Shown: positions 17,744 through 25,403, counted from the stretch's first letter. The stretch is 64,000 nucleotides of DNA from Demequina mangrovi (GCF_000759715.1 NZ_BBLU01000006.1:143198-207197); one strand, 5' to 3'. Notes: generated from the letters alone by a model not told the origin. Numbers and translations are program-made.

Positions 17744-19210
17744 TCAGATCGCCGGGTCGTCGGCGGGTGCGGGCGGCTCCTCGGGCGCGCCTTCCGGCAT
17801 CGTCCCTGAGCCGTCCTCGGCGATGCCTTCGGCGGCGCCCTCGGGCGAGCTCTCCGCGCGCAGCACCGCGAAGACCGCACCGGCGAGCGCGATCACGAGC
17901 GTGCCCAGCACCACGCCGACCGGTGTGAAGGGCCGCAGCGTCGCGTACAGCAGCAGGAAGACGGCGGCGAGCCAGATCCACAGCAGCCAGCCTCGCCTGC
18001 GGAGCAGCGCGCCGACCGCGGGGGAGCGCCAGCCGCGCTCGTCCAGCGCGGACGCGCCCCGGTCCGCCCAGCCGAGGCTCCGCTCGCGCGCGCTCGCGGC
18101 CGCGCTCGACCGCCCGAGCACGAGGCCCGCGAGGATCGCGACCGCGCCGGCGACGACGTACGCGATGAGCACGGCTCCCGGCTCGGCGGTGACGGCGCCG
18201 TAGATCGCGCCGGTGGTGGCCGTGGGGACCTCGGTCGCGATCGCCGCGGCGACGATGTCGCCGGCGGTCGCGAGCACGAGCGCGAGGGTGGCGCCCACGA
18301 TGAGCAGGAGCGTTCCGGCGACGATGCTCGCGCGGGGCCGGCGCGGGTGGACCAGGATGCCCGCGGCGATGAGGGCGAGCGCGATCCACGGCAGCACCGA
18401 GCCGACGGTCTTGAGGATGGAGTAGCCCAGGCGCGCCTGCGCGACCTTGGGGACCTCGGCGAGCGTGACGCTCACGTCGACGGTGGGGATCGAGTCCGCG
18501 AGGGTGAAGCCCGCGTCGACGAGCGCGGGCCTGAGCTCGTCGATGATCGGCGCGAGCTGAAGCGCGACCACCCCGGTCTCGTCGATGGTGACGGCGCCGT
18601 CCGCATCGGCCTCGAGCACGCCGACCACCTGCGCATGCGCGAGCGCGAGCGCCTGCTCCCATACGGTCACGAAGGCCTCGGTGCCGACCACCTGGGTGAG
18701 CGCGCTGCGGATCGCGACGCGCGCCTGGTCCGCGAGGAGCGGGCCCAGCACGTCTGCGGCGTTCGCGAGGCGCGGGGTCGAGCCCTCATCGATCACGCTC
18801 GCGAGGAGGTCCTCGACCAGGGCGTCCGTGTCGAGGGCCTCGTCGATCGCGGCGGTCGCCTCGTCGACCACGAAGGCCTGGACGTCGGGATCCTCGGCGA
18901 GCGGTGCGAGCGTGGCGACGAACACGTCGGTGTCGCCCACCATGCGGGCCGCGTAGGCCGAGACCGTCGCGAGCGGTGCGACCAGCGTGCCGAGCACGAT
19001 GAGCAGGACGCCCAGGAAGGCGCGGCCGCGGGCGCTCGCTGGCGCCGGCCCCGGCGCGGCTGCCGCGGAGACAGGCCCGGGGGCGGGCGCGGCCGTCTCG
19101 AGCGAGGCGCGCAGCCGGGCGTTCTCGTCGATGGCCTCCTGGAGGCGCGCGTTCTCCGATTCGAGCTCGTGCAGGCGAGCCTCGAGCTGCGCCTTGGTCA
19201 TCCCTGCCAT
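17744..19210 (-). CDS. Hypothetical coiled-coil membrane protein
   Basis: A 488-residue protein. Residues 5-40 (QLEARLHELESENARLQEAI) form a short coiled coil, an Ala/Pro-rich linker follows, then a membrane helix near residue 66-90, a large extracytoplasmic domain (about residues 95-265), two helices around 270-315, further helices to residue 445, and an acidic Pro-rich tail. No enzymatic motif seen. AGGAGG four bases before the ATG at 19210 supports the start. Resembles uncharacterised actinobacterial membrane proteins; no function assigned. Confidence 0.65.
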   Translation of the reverse strand: MAGMTKAQLEARLHELESENARLQEAIDENARLRASLETAAPAPGPVSAAAAPGPAPASARGRAFLGVLLIVLGTLVAPLATVSAYAARMVGDTDVFVATLAPLAEDPDVQAFVVDEATAAIDEALDTDALVEDLLASVIDEGSTPRLANAADVLGPLLADQARVAIRSALTQVVGTEAFVTVWEQALALAHAQVVGVLEADADGAVTIDETGVVALQLAPIIDELRPALVDAGFTLADSIPTVDVSVTLAEVPKVAQARLGYSILKTVGSVLPWIALALIAAGILVHPRRPRASIVAGTLLLIVGATLALVLATAGDIVAAAIATEVPTATTGAIYGAVTAEPGAVLIAYVVAGAVAILAGLVLGRSSAAASARERSLGWADRGASALDERGWRSPAVGALLRRRGWLLWIWLAAVFLLLYATLRPFTPVGVVLGTLVIALAGAVFAVLRAESSPEGAAEGIAEDGSGTMPEGAPEEPPAPADDPAI

Positions 19211-19288
19211 GGATCCTCCTCGCGACGCGCGCCCGATGTGCCGTCGCCCCTGGTCTCGAGCCTAAGGGACGCAGGTCCGCGCGGCGGA

Positions 19289-19317
19289 TTGACCTGCGAT
19301 CGAACAGGTGTTCGAAT
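19289..19317 (+). promoter_or_regulatory. Promoter overlapping a LexA box, in front of the split radical SAM gene
   Basis: TTGACC (19289-19294) and TCGAAT (19312-19317) are separated by 17 bases. Transcription would start near 19324, exactly at the ATG, so a leaderless message is likely. The SOS box lies between and over these hexamers, so bound LexA would block polymerase. The promoter faces the serine integrase gene 270 bases downstream with no terminator visible between. Confidence 0.7.
19300..19315. promoter_or_regulatory. LexA (SOS) box
   Basis: TCGAACAGGTGTTCGA is a perfect 16-base dyad of the form TCGAAC-N4-GTTCGA, the actinobacterial SOS box consensus. It sits 8 bases before the ATG of the split Rv2578c-family gene; I recall Rv2578c itself carrying an SOS box in Mycobacterium tuberculosis. 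Confidence 0.88.
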
Positions 19318-19323
19318 AGATGC

Positions 19324-19548
19324 ATGCGGTGGGAGGGACAGGCGCTGCGCGCCGAGAGCGACGAGGCGCTCCCCGCGCTCGCGAAGATTTCGAACCTGGT
19401 GCGGACGGTCACCACGCCAGAGTTCGCCGGGGTGACGTTCCACGAGGTGCTCGCGAAGAGCGCGCTCAACCGGGTGGGACCGGGCAGCGCGGTGCCGTTC
19501 ACCTGGACGGTGAACCCGTACCGCGGCTGCACCCACGCGTGCGTGTAG
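19324..19548 (+). pseudogene. Rv2578c-family radical SAM protein, N-terminal fragment cut by element insertion
   Basis: Codes 74 residues ending NPYRGCTHACV then TAG. The sequence opens MRWEGQAL like Rv2578c-family radical SAM proteins, and stops inside the 4Fe-4S motif: the first two Cys of CxxxCxxC are here, the third (in VYCFARPSH) is on the other side of the inserted element at 28276. The stop codon comes from element DNA beginning after 19544. Joined in frame to 28270-29136 it would encode a 360-residue protein of normal family length. The fragment itself cannot bind a complete cluster. Confidence 0.9.
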
Positions 19549-19562
19549 TCACTATTTTCATC
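19540..19562 (+). other. Left attachment junction (attL): core plus right arm of attP
   Basis: Core TGCGT (19540-19544) is followed by the element arm GTAGTCACTATTTTCATC (19545-19562). Its reverse complement matches the arm at the other junction in 14 of 18 positions. Host sequence lies to the left and encodes CTHAC in frame. Confidence 0.82.
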
Positions 19563-19613
19563 TAGGTTCGTCCTCGGAGGGCTTCACGCCCCGCATGAGA
19601 GAATCGAGGACCG

Positions 19614-21314
19614 ATGACCACCAAGCCCCGCGCCGCGCTCTACCTCCGCCTATCGAAGACGACAGAGGCGTCGACGTCGATCGAGCGCCAGGAGGCGGAT
19701 CTCCGAGCGCGCGCCGAGCGCGAGGGCTGGGCGATCGCGAAGGAGCACGTCCTCGTCGACGACGGTCTCTCAGGGCGCAAAGAGCGTGCGAAGGCGACCG
19801 AGGCGCTCGACCTCCTGCGGAGCGGTGCCGTACAGGTGCTCATGGTGTGGAAACTCGACCGCTTCGGGCGCCGTGGCGCGAAGGATCTTGCCGAGATCCA
19901 GGGCGCCCTCGACGACGCGCCGGGGTCGCGCTTCGTCGCGCTCCGGGACGGCCTCGACAGCGACCAGCGCGCGGGCTGGCACGTGGTCTCTGGTGTCCTC
20001 GGAGGGCTTGCGGCGGCCGAGGCGGAGAACATCTCGACGCGGTCAAAGTCGAGCCGCGCGCACCTGGTCACGGTCGGACGGTGGCCCGGAGGTCGCGCGC
20101 CCTACGGCTACCGGACCACGCGCAACCCCGACGGTCCCGGGCGGGTGCTGGTCCAGGTCGACGGCGAGGTCGCCGAGGTGCGCCGCATGGTCGACGCGAT
20201 CCTCGTAGGCGACGCGAGTGCGAACGGGCTCGCGAGGGACCTCACCGCGCGGGGCGTGCCCGCGCCGCGATCGGCATACAGGGCCGCCGCGCTCCGCCGC
20301 ATCGAGGACCCGAGCGCGCCGGATCCCAAGGGCCTCGACCGGGGCGCATGGCAGGCGAGCACGGTGCGCGCGCTCCTGCGCGGGAACGCGATCGCGGGCT
20401 ACCAGACTCGCGACCCGGAGCGGGTCGGGAAGGGCAAGCGGCCGGATCCCGCAGAACTCGACATGGTGCGCGACTCGGATCGGATGCCTCTCGTCGTCTG
20501 GGATGCGATCGTGACCGCCGACGAACTCGCGGCGCTCCGCAGGAGATTCCCGCCGAAGAAGGACCGTGTGAGCGAGCACCGAGGGCGGCCGCCGCGCGCG
20601 CTCCTCAGCGGGAAGAAGGGGCTCGGACGGTGTGGCCTGTGCGGTGGACCGCTCTACATGGGCACCAGCGGCGGAGTGACGTCCTACAGGTGCGCGCGTC
20701 CCGGCGGGGGCGCGGTCTGTATGGGCGTGTCGATCCGATCGACCGCGACCGACGCCGAGGTCGGCGAGGCGCTCCTCTCGGTCGCCGGAGAGTGGCCGGT
20801 CGTCGAGCCTGTCACGCTCTCGGAGGCGGCCGCGCTCGACGCCGAGCGGGCGCGCGTGGAGGCGGCGCTCGACGAGATCACGCGCCAGAAGCGGGCGTCC
20901 TCGCGGGCGGAGCGGAAGGTGCTCTCTGAGCAGGAGGAAGCGCTCCTCGAAAGGCTCGACGCGCTCGCGGAGCAGGAGCCGGAGACGCGGGTCGAGATCC
21001 GGGAGACCGGCGAGACGTTCCGCGAGGCGTGGGAGCGCGCGGGCGTGCCCGAGCGCCGCGTGATCCTCGCGGGCGCGCTCGACGCGGTCGAGATCACGCC
21101 GAAGCGTGTGGACGGGCCCCGCTTTGACGCGAGTCGCATCGTGCTTCACTGGCGCGAGCGCGGCGAGGACGGCGCCGTCGAGATTCTCTCCGGCGACGCG
21201 CTCCGCGAGGCGATCGCGACGGATTCGACGCGGCGCAAGGTGACGCCGGAGCGCCGGGCCGAGATCGTCGCCGAGCGCGAGCGCCGCGAGGCCCGCGAGA
21301 CCGCGAGCGCGTAG
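19614..21314 (+). CDS. int: Large serine recombinase (site-specific integrase)
   Basis: A 566-residue large serine integrase. Catalytic Ser14 is in YLRLS; the resolvase-type N-terminal domain includes MVWKLDRFGRR and the long E-helix. The recombinase domain covers about residues 165-310 (PYGYR, WQASTVRALLRGNAIAGYQ), and a zinc ribbon follows at about 338-375 (CGLCGGPLYM ... YRCARPGG). A coiled coil (about 400-450) lies in the C-terminal region, as in phiC31-type enzymes. It should join attP and attB, and excise with a directionality factor. It begins 51 bases inside the left arm and could be read from the host LexA-box promoter. Confidence 0.93.
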   Translation: MTTKPRAALYLRLSKTTEASTSIERQEADLRARAEREGWAIAKEHVLVDDGLSGRKERAKATEALDLLRSGAVQVLMVWKLDRFGRRGAKDLAEIQGALDDAPGSRFVALRDGLDSDQRAGWHVVSGVLGGLAAAEAENISTRSKSSRAHLVTVGRWPGGRAPYGYRTTRNPDGPGRVLVQVDGEVAEVRRMVDAILVGDASANGLARDLTARGVPAPRSAYRAAALRRIEDPSAPDPKGLDRGAWQASTVRALLRGNAIAGYQTRDPERVGKGKRPDPAELDMVRDSDRMPLVVWDAIVTADELAALRRRFPPKKDRVSEHRGRPPRALLSGKKGLGRCGLCGGPLYMGTSGGVTSYRCARPGGGAVCMGVSIRSTATDAEVGEALLSVAGEWPVVEPVTLSEAAALDAERARVEAALDEITRQKRASSRAERKVLSEQEEALLERLDALAEQEPETRVEIRETGETFREAWERAGVPERRVILAGALDAVEITPKRVDGPRFDASRIVLHWRERGEDGAVEILSGDALREAIATDSTRRKVTPERRAEIVAERERREARETASA

Positions 21315-21334
21315 CGCGTTCACACCCGACGCCG

Positions 21335-21365
21335 AGCCCCCGGTCGCCAAGTGCGGCCGGGGGCT
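21335..21365 (+). terminator. Terminator after the integrase gene
   Basis: AGCCCCCGG (21335-21343) pairs with CCGGGGGCT (21357-21365), followed by TT, 20 bases after the integrase stop. Confidence 0.6.
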
Positions 21366-21429
21366 TCCGCGCATGAGTTGCGGCGTGTGCTCGCTGGCTT
21401 GACGCGGCGCGTGCGTGAGACTGTGAAAC

Positions 21430-21900
21430 GTGAATAGCCCCTGGTTGCTTCTGGTTGTCGGCGCCGTTCTCGGTTGGCTGCTCGACGTCTTCTTCGGATC
21501 CGCATTGCGGAGGCGTGTCGAAGCGTCGATCGACCGTCGGAGCACGCGGAAGCGCCTTGCGCGGGAAGCGAGGGATGCGGCCTACAAAGCGCGCGTCGCC
21601 CTGCTCGCAGCATCGCCGAGCCTGTTCATCATGGAACGGACGCGCCTCGCGGCTATCGCTGGCTGGCGTGCGACGGTAGGCGTGGGAGCCCTTGTGATTA
21701 GCGCAACGGTTCTTATCGTCTCCGAGGTCAGCGCACTCGGCGACTATCCGGACTGGCTCGTCGCGGCGTCTCGGGTGCTCGCCGGGCTCGGCTTTGTTGT
21801 TGGCTCGGTGATGGTGAGCGGCGCGGTAGCGGCGGCGGAGGACCTCGCGAGCGTGGCCTCGTCGTTGAGTGATCTCGGGGGCGAGGGCGCCGCCGACTAG
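21430..21900 (+). CDS. Element-encoded small membrane protein
   Basis: A 156-residue protein from GTG. Hydrophobic segments lie at about residues 4-23, 78-100 and 110-133, with a strongly basic stretch (RRRVEASIDRRSTRKRLAR) at 27-47 between the first two. A TTGACG hexamer at 21399 could be its promoter, separate from the integrase because a hairpin intervenes. No family recognised. In phage islands a lone membrane protein next to the integrase can be an immunity or superinfection-exclusion factor, but nothing here proves that. Confidence 0.65.
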   Translation: MNSPWLLLVVGAVLGWLLDVFFGSALRRRVEASIDRRSTRKRLAREARDAAYKARVALLAASPSLFIMERTRLAAIAGWRATVGVGALVISATVLIVSEVSALGDYPDWLVAASRVLAGLGFVVGSVMVSGAVAAAEDLASVASSLSDLGGEGAAD

Positions 21901-21936
21901 GCCCGCTATTCCGAGGAGCCCCCAGGACGCACGAAA

Positions 21937-21979
21937 GGCCCCCGACCCGGGCCCTGGGAGGGGCGTCGGGTCGAGGGCC
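21937..21979 (-). terminator. Terminator at the end of the leftward element operon
   Basis: GGCCCCCGACCC (21937-21948) and GGGTCGAGGGCC (21968-21979) pair in 11 of 12 positions; on the minus strand the stem is followed by TTTCGTG. It lies 20 bases past the stop of the last leftward gene. Confidence 0.65.
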
Positions 21980-22000
21980 TGAGAGGGGCGCGGAGGGCGC

Positions 22001-22306
22001 CTAGAGAGCGAGGACGTCGCGGCCCGCGAGGCGGGCGCGGATCTCGGCGCGGGCGAGGGGCGTGGGCCGCGAGGCGCCGGGAGCAACGGCGTCGGCGATC
22101 GCGCGGAACGCGGCGCGGGCTCCGGCCCGGCCGAGGTCGTGGTCGAGCGCGTAGGTCCGGGCCGCCTTCGCGGCGCGGTCGAGGGTCCAGCCGCCGCGCC
22201 GGGGCGGGGTGAGGACGAGGGGCGGGAGGGTCTCGTCGGGCTTCCAGTGGCGGGGCTGGAGTTCGATCTCGGAGGCCGCGATCGGCGCCGAGGCGGGGCG
22301 CCTCAC
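22001..22306 (-). CDS. Hypothetical element protein downstream of the TerS-like gene
   Basis: A 101-residue protein, unrecognised. It overlaps the stop of the TerS-like gene by 4 bases (ATGA), so translation is coupled. Segments: a polar N-terminus (SEIELQPRHWKPDETLPPLVL), then an Arg/Ala-rich helical region with RAAKAARTYALDHDLGRAGARAAFRAIADAV. No membrane helix. Position next to TerS could suggest a packaging partner; this is context only. Confidence 0.6.
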   Translation of the reverse strand: MRRPASAPIAASEIELQPRHWKPDETLPPLVLTPPRRGGWTLDRAAKAARTYALDHDLGRAGARAAFRAIADAVAPGASRPTPLARAEIRARLAGRDVLAL

Positions 22307-22680
22307 TGGCCGCTCCAGCGGGTGCGAGCGGCGCCGCGAGCCTTCGCCGTGCGGGACGCCGGGCCGGAGGCCGCGAGGCGGGCGAGGATCGTCGCGGCGG
22401 CCGTGCGCGCGAGGCGCGACTCCACGCTCGCCGGGTGGACGACGGGCTGGCCCATCGAGCCGGTCGAGACGTACCCGGCCGCGCGGGCGGCCTCGTCGAG
22501 GCGGTCGGCCGAGGAGACCAGGGCGGCGGCCTGGGAGAGGCTGGAGAGTTCCGCGCCCGCGAGGTCCGGGCGCTCGTCAAGGACGCCGAGGAAGACGTCG
22601 CGGGCCTCGGGGGTCCAGTCGTCGGGGAGGGGCCACTCGTCGGCGGTCGACGGGGCGGCGGGGGCGGGGGTCGCGGGCAT
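22303..22680 (-). CDS. terS: Phage terminase small subunit-like protein
   Basis: A 125-residue protein starting at ATG 22678-22680, which has AGGAGA six bases upstream; the longer in-frame start at 22761 lacks a site. DEWPLPDDWTPEARDVFLGV, ERPDLAGAELSSLSQAAAL and ARAAGYVSTGSMGQPVVHP resemble actinophage small terminases of the P27 group, with the basic tail RTAKARGAARTRWSGQ. TerS recognises the packaging site and recruits the large subunit. No TerL is encoded here, so this protein may redirect a helper phage TerL, as in phage-inducible islands. Confidence 0.72.
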   Translation of the reverse strand: MPATPAPAAPSTADEWPLPDDWTPEARDVFLGVLDERPDLAGAELSSLSQAAALVSSADRLDEAARAAGYVSTGSMGQPVVHPASVESRLARTAAATILARLAASGPASRTAKARGAARTRWSGQ

Positions 22681-22772
22681 CGGATCTCCTTCCGGAGGGT
22701 GATTTGAGGACGTCGAAAACTGGGGGGATCGAGCATCGAGACAGGGAGGCGCTATGCCCACCGGGCTTCTGT

Positions 22773-22808
22773 GCGACCCCCTGGGGGGAGGGGGCCCCAG
22801 GGGGTCGC
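22773..22808 (-). terminator. Strong hairpin between the 98-residue gene and terS
   Basis: GCGACCCCCTGGGG (22773-22786) and CCCCAGGGGGTCGC (22795-22808) form a perfect 14-bp stem with an 8-base loop just after the upstream gene's stop. No T run follows, so termination would not be classical. Confidence 0.5.
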
Positions 22809-22818
22809 GGCGAGCGGG

Positions 22819-23115
22819 TCAGGCCCCGGCGAGGACGGCGACGCGGGCGCGCTCGCCGAGGGACGCGAGCGGGCCCGAGGCATAGCGCGCATCCCTGGGG
22901 ATCGGGCCGGTCGCCGAGAGCGACGCGACCGCTCGCGCGTTGAGCCGGTCGAGGATCTCGCGGGCCTCGGCGACGTGGGCCGGGTCGCCGAGGATCTCCG
23001 AGAGGCGGCGCTGATCGCGGCGGCGATCCGAGAAGCGCGCCGCGCCAGGGAGCGGGTACGGGCAGGGCGGATCCACGACGGCCGCCAGGCGTGCGGCGAC
23101 GACGGGCGCGATCAT
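22819..23115 (-). CDS. Hypothetical element protein
   Basis: A 98-residue protein, ATG at 23113-23115 overlapping the previous stop (ATGA). Contains DPPCPYPLPGAARFSDRRRD and a helical, charged middle (RRLSEILGDPAHVAEAREIL). No known motif or membrane segment. A much longer in-frame open stretch runs upstream to 24435 but lies antisense-in-frame through other genes and is not supported. Part of the leftward three-gene run 24212 to 22819. Confidence 0.6.
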   Translation of the reverse strand: MIAPVVAARLAAVVDPPCPYPLPGAARFSDRRRDQRRLSEILGDPAHVAEAREILDRLNARAVASLSATGPIPRDARYASGPLASLGERARVAVLAGA

Positions 23116-23375
23116 CCGAGGTGTCCCGGGACGCCGACGAGGACGGGGAGCGGCTCGTCGTGGGCGGGTACTGCGAGCGCCGGGACGGGGCGCCAGGGAT
23201 CGGAGGCGGGGTCGGTCATGCGGGCGGGTCCTTCCGGTCGAGGGGTGGCGGGGAGGGAGTCGGCCAGGCGCGGGCGGTTGCTCGGCAGGGACGCCGAGGC
23301 GAGGGCGGTCGCGGCGAGGTCCTCGGCGTCGAGCGGGCCCGTCGGGCGGGCGGTCCAGGGGTGCGCGGGAGTCAT
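23112..23375 (-). CDS. Hypothetical element protein, proline-rich
   Basis: An 87-residue protein rich in Pro and Ala, starting 12 bases after the stop of the 274-residue gene and ending in a 4-base overlap with the next gene. A GACC/GGACC-type upstream sequence gives only a weak ribosome site, so coupling is likely. An internal ATG (residue 53, with AAGGACC upstream) could start a shorter product. No family recognised. Confidence 0.5.
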   Translation of the reverse strand: MTPAHPWTARPTGPLDAEDLAATALASASLPSNRPRLADSLPATPRPEGPARMTDPASDPWRPVPALAVPAHDEPLPVLVGVPGHLG

Positions 23376-23387
23376 GCGGTCGGGGTC

Positions 23388-24212
23388 CTATCGGGTCAGG
23401 CGGAGGGCGGGACGGCGGTCGGTCAGGGGCGCCGGGCGGAACGTGATCGTGCCGCGACGCTTCACGGGGGCGCCCCAACGCTCGGCGGCCAGGGCGTAGA
23501 GCGTGGGCAGGTCGGCGAGGGCGCCGGGAGTGCCCGCGTCGGCGTAGGCGCGGCCGAGGTCGGGGCGGGCGATCGCCTCGGCGTCGTCGTAGGCCGCCAG
23601 GAACGCCCCTACGGCGTCCGCGTCGACCACGGGGCGACCGTCGGGCAGGTACGGCCGGACGAGGGCCAGGGCGGCGGTCTGGGCGCCGCGCGAGGTGCGG
23701 AGGTCGCGGGCGGTGTGGGCGAGCGCGTCGGCGTGCGCCGCGAGATCCAGGGGCAGGCGAGCGAGGAGAGAGTCGAGCCGCTTCGCCAGGTACAGGCCTT
23801 CGGCCGGGGTCGCCGGATCGCGCCAGAGCGACGCCGAGGCGGAGGCAGGCGCCGCGAGGATCTCGGCCGCGTCGTCGAGGATCTCGGCGGCCAGGCGGGC
23901 GGCCTGCGAGGGCTCGACGGGCGAGCCGTGGATCGCGTAGCCGAGGCCGTGGCGGTACGTCAGGCCGCGAGCGGCGAGATCCGCCGCGAGGGGCTCGGGG
24001 GCGAGGAGGCCCACGGGCCAGGCGGTCGAGAAGCCCCGGCGCTCGATCCGGCGGGCGAGGGCCGGGAGGGGCGAGGCGTCGGGCTCGGGCGCGAGGCACC
24101 AGGCGGCGAGGCCGCCCGGGGCGGCGGTTAGGAGGGCGGGCAGGCCGAGGCGGGCGCGCGCGTCGGCGAGGACGTCGGCGAGCGGGCGGTCGGCGAGGAG
24201 GGTCGAGGGCAT
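23388..24212 (-). CDS. Hypothetical element protein, largest orphan of the element
   Basis: A 274-residue soluble protein, ATG at 24210-24212 with GAAAGG upstream. It has no P-loop, HTH or DDE motif that I can identify. Segments such as LADVLADARARLGLPALL, AARLAAEILDDAAEILAAP and LYLAKRLDSLLARLPLDLAAHADALAHTARDL are helical. The C-terminus VKRRGTITFRPAPLTDRRPALRL is basic. It is the first gene after the repeat-rich region at 24213-24582, where a replication initiator would be expected, but the sequence does not show one. Confidence 0.6.
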   Translation of the reverse strand: MPSTLLADRPLADVLADARARLGLPALLTAAPGGLAAWCLAPEPDASPLPALARRIERRGFSTAWPVGLLAPEPLAADLAARGLTYRHGLGYAIHGSPVEPSQAARLAAEILDDAAEILAAPASASASLWRDPATPAEGLYLAKRLDSLLARLPLDLAAHADALAHTARDLRTSRGAQTAALALVRPYLPDGRPVVDADAVGAFLAAYDDAEAIARPDLGRAYADAGTPGALADLPTLYALAAERWGAPVKRRGTITFRPAPLTDRRPALRLTR

Positions 24213-24491
24213 GGTCGGGGGCCTTTCGGGGTGGGGAGCGGGCGGGGCCCGGCGCGTCGGCGGCGTGCGGGGCGGGGGCGGAGCCCTGGGCTGAGGACGG
24301 GCGGAAGATGGGCGCCCAACGGATTAGCCGCCTGTGTAAACGGCCTCCGGCCGTGGCAAGGCGGGGAACCCGCCCCCGGCGCCTGAACAGCGCACTTGCC
24401 AGCGCAACTAATAAGGGCGGCAAGGCAGGGGGCAAGGGGGGGCAGGCGAGGGGTCGGCCGGCGATTTAGAAGCTCCTGCTAGTTCGCACTA

Positions 24492-24514
24492 GGGGGCAAG
24501 GGGGCAAGGGGGCA
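24492..24514 (+). repeat. Tandem GGGGGCAA iterons
   Basis: Three copies of GGGGGCA at 24492, 24500 and 24508, exactly 8 bases apart; a further pair of similar G5-6CA blocks lies at about 24430-24446. Confidence 0.7.
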
Positions 24515-24532
24515 CCTAGGGAGAGAGAACGC

Positions 24533-24577
24533 CATAGCAACTAACCAGAAACACACTCACTTTCATCACTTCACCAC
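24533..24577 (+). repeat. 45-base direct repeat, left copy
   Basis: Begins CATAGC, has TAAC ten bases in, and ends with a 21-base block TCACTTTCA[T]CACTTCACCAC differing by one base from the right copy at 28065-28109. Internal spacing is identical in both copies. Confidence 0.75.
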
Positions 24578-24582
24578 CGGAC

Positions 24583-24771
24583 CTAGGCCGAGGCGCCGAG
24601 GAGGGCCCGGAGTCGGGCGATCTCGGAGGCCTGGGCGGTGATCGTCGCGCGGAGGTGCTCGACGTGGGCCCGCTCGCGGGCGCGCTGGGCGGCCTTGCGG
24701 CAGGCGGCCGAGTGCGCCGAGGTGGCCGAGGCGGGGTCGCATCCGAGGCAGGGGCGAGAGGTGGCGGGCAT
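24583..24771 (-). CDS. Small Cys/His protein with C-terminal coiled coil
   Basis: A 62-residue protein, ATG at 24769-24771 with GGAG upstream (an in-frame ATG 7 codons earlier lacks a site). N-terminal CLGCDPASATSAHSAAC gives a CxxC...HxxxC pattern able to bind zinc; the rest is a heptad-like helix (EHLRATITAQASEIARLRALL). Such small proteins are common in actinophage and island genomes and may bind nucleic acid. It lies between the connector gene and the candidate origin, after a strong hairpin. Confidence 0.6.
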   Translation of the reverse strand: MPATSRPCLGCDPASATSAHSAACRKAAQRARERAHVEHLRATITAQASEIARLRALLGASA

Positions 24772-24806
24772 GGGGTCTCCTTTGTGAGTCACGCAAACGG
24801 GCCGAG

Positions 24807-24860
24807 CGAACGCCCCTCCGGCGCGGGTGAGCCTTTAGGACCGGGCCGGAGGGGCGTTCG
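24807..24860 (-). terminator. Long hairpin after the connector gene
   Basis: CGAACGCCCCTCCGGC (24807-24822) and GCCGGAGGGGCGTTCG (24845-24860) form a perfect 16-bp stem. On the minus strand it is followed by CTCGGCCCGTTTGCG. It would end the head-gene transcript. Confidence 0.65.
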
Positions 24861-24877
24861 GGGCAGGAGTAGGCCGG

Positions 24878-24916
24878 GGAGGGCCCTCCTGCTCAGGAGA
24901 GCCTCAGAGGCTCTCC
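24878..24916. repeat. Two adjacent short palindromes
   Basis: GGAGGGCCCTCC (24878-24889) is a perfect 12-base palindrome; GGAGAGCCTC-A-GAGGCTCTCC (24896-24916) is a perfect 10-bp inverted repeat around one base. They lie between the connector stop and the long hairpin and could be protein-binding or processing sites. Confidence 0.6.
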
Positions 24917-25002
24917 AGGGCCGCTCTCGCGGCCATGCGTGCGAGGCCTAGGCCGGGCACGGGTGGCACGCGAAAGGGCGGGAGCGGGGCGCCTGCGATT
25001 TG

Positions 25003-25401
25003 TCAGGCGGTGGCGTCGTAGGCCGAGGGCGTGCGGACGTCGCCGACGTAGCCGCCGGGGCGGCCAGTGGCGAGGCGCTTCAGGTCGGCGCGCTCGCGGT
25101 GCGTGAGCATGACGCCGGTCGCCGTGTCGAGCGTGAAGCCGTTCCCGTCGAGGGTCTCCGAGCGGAGGCCCTGCGGGTTCTCCCACTCGCGCCGGGCGGC
25201 CTTCAGGGTGATGACGCGCGCCAGGGGCGGGGCGTCGGTCTCCCAGGTGGTCGCGACGCGCTCGGGGACGGTGGCGAGCACGACGGCCGTAGCGTCGTCG
25301 AGGGCGGCGACCGCGCGGGCGAGGTCCGAGCCCTGGAGCCCGCCGGGCTCGAAGCCGAGGCGGGTCTCCAGGGCGGACACGTCAGGCGGCAGGGCCGCCA
25401 C
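25003..25401 (-). CDS. Phage head-tail connector/adaptor protein
   Basis: A 132-residue protein starting two bases after the capsid gene stop. The layout is that of gp6-like head-tail connectors: N-terminal DVSALETRLGF, helix SDLARAVAALDDATAVVLATVP, then ITLKAARREWENPQGLRSETLDG, a block I know from actinophage adaptor proteins. It would form a ring on the portal and allow tail joining. The element encodes neither portal nor tail, so its partner proteins should come from a helper phage. Confidence 0.75.
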   Translation of the reverse strand: MAALPPDVSALETRLGFEPGGLQGSDLARAVAALDDATAVVLATVPERVATTWETDAPPLARVITLKAARREWENPQGLRSETLDGNGFTLDTATGVMLTHRERADLKRLATGRPGGYVGDVRTPSAYDATA

Positions 25402-25403
25402 GC

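Larger units (their letters stand above)
24213..24582. other. Non-coding, repeat-rich region of the element (candidate origin or control region)
   Basis: This 370-base gap has lower GC than its surroundings toward its right end. It holds GGGGGCAA in tandem at 24492-24514 and related copies near 24432, a TGTAAACGG motif near 24334 that recurs near 28214, and one copy of the 45-base repeat found again at 28065. No gene seen. It lies between the head module and the orphan/TerS module. Confidence 0.6.

Noticed and set aside
22819..24435. A 538-codon minus-strand frame in the element.
   Set aside because: Only its last 98 codons have coding character and a coupled start; the rest is antisense frame through two other genes.
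24492..24514. CRISPR-like repeat array.
   Set aside because: Repeats are 8 bases long and directly tandem with no spacers; better seen as iterons.
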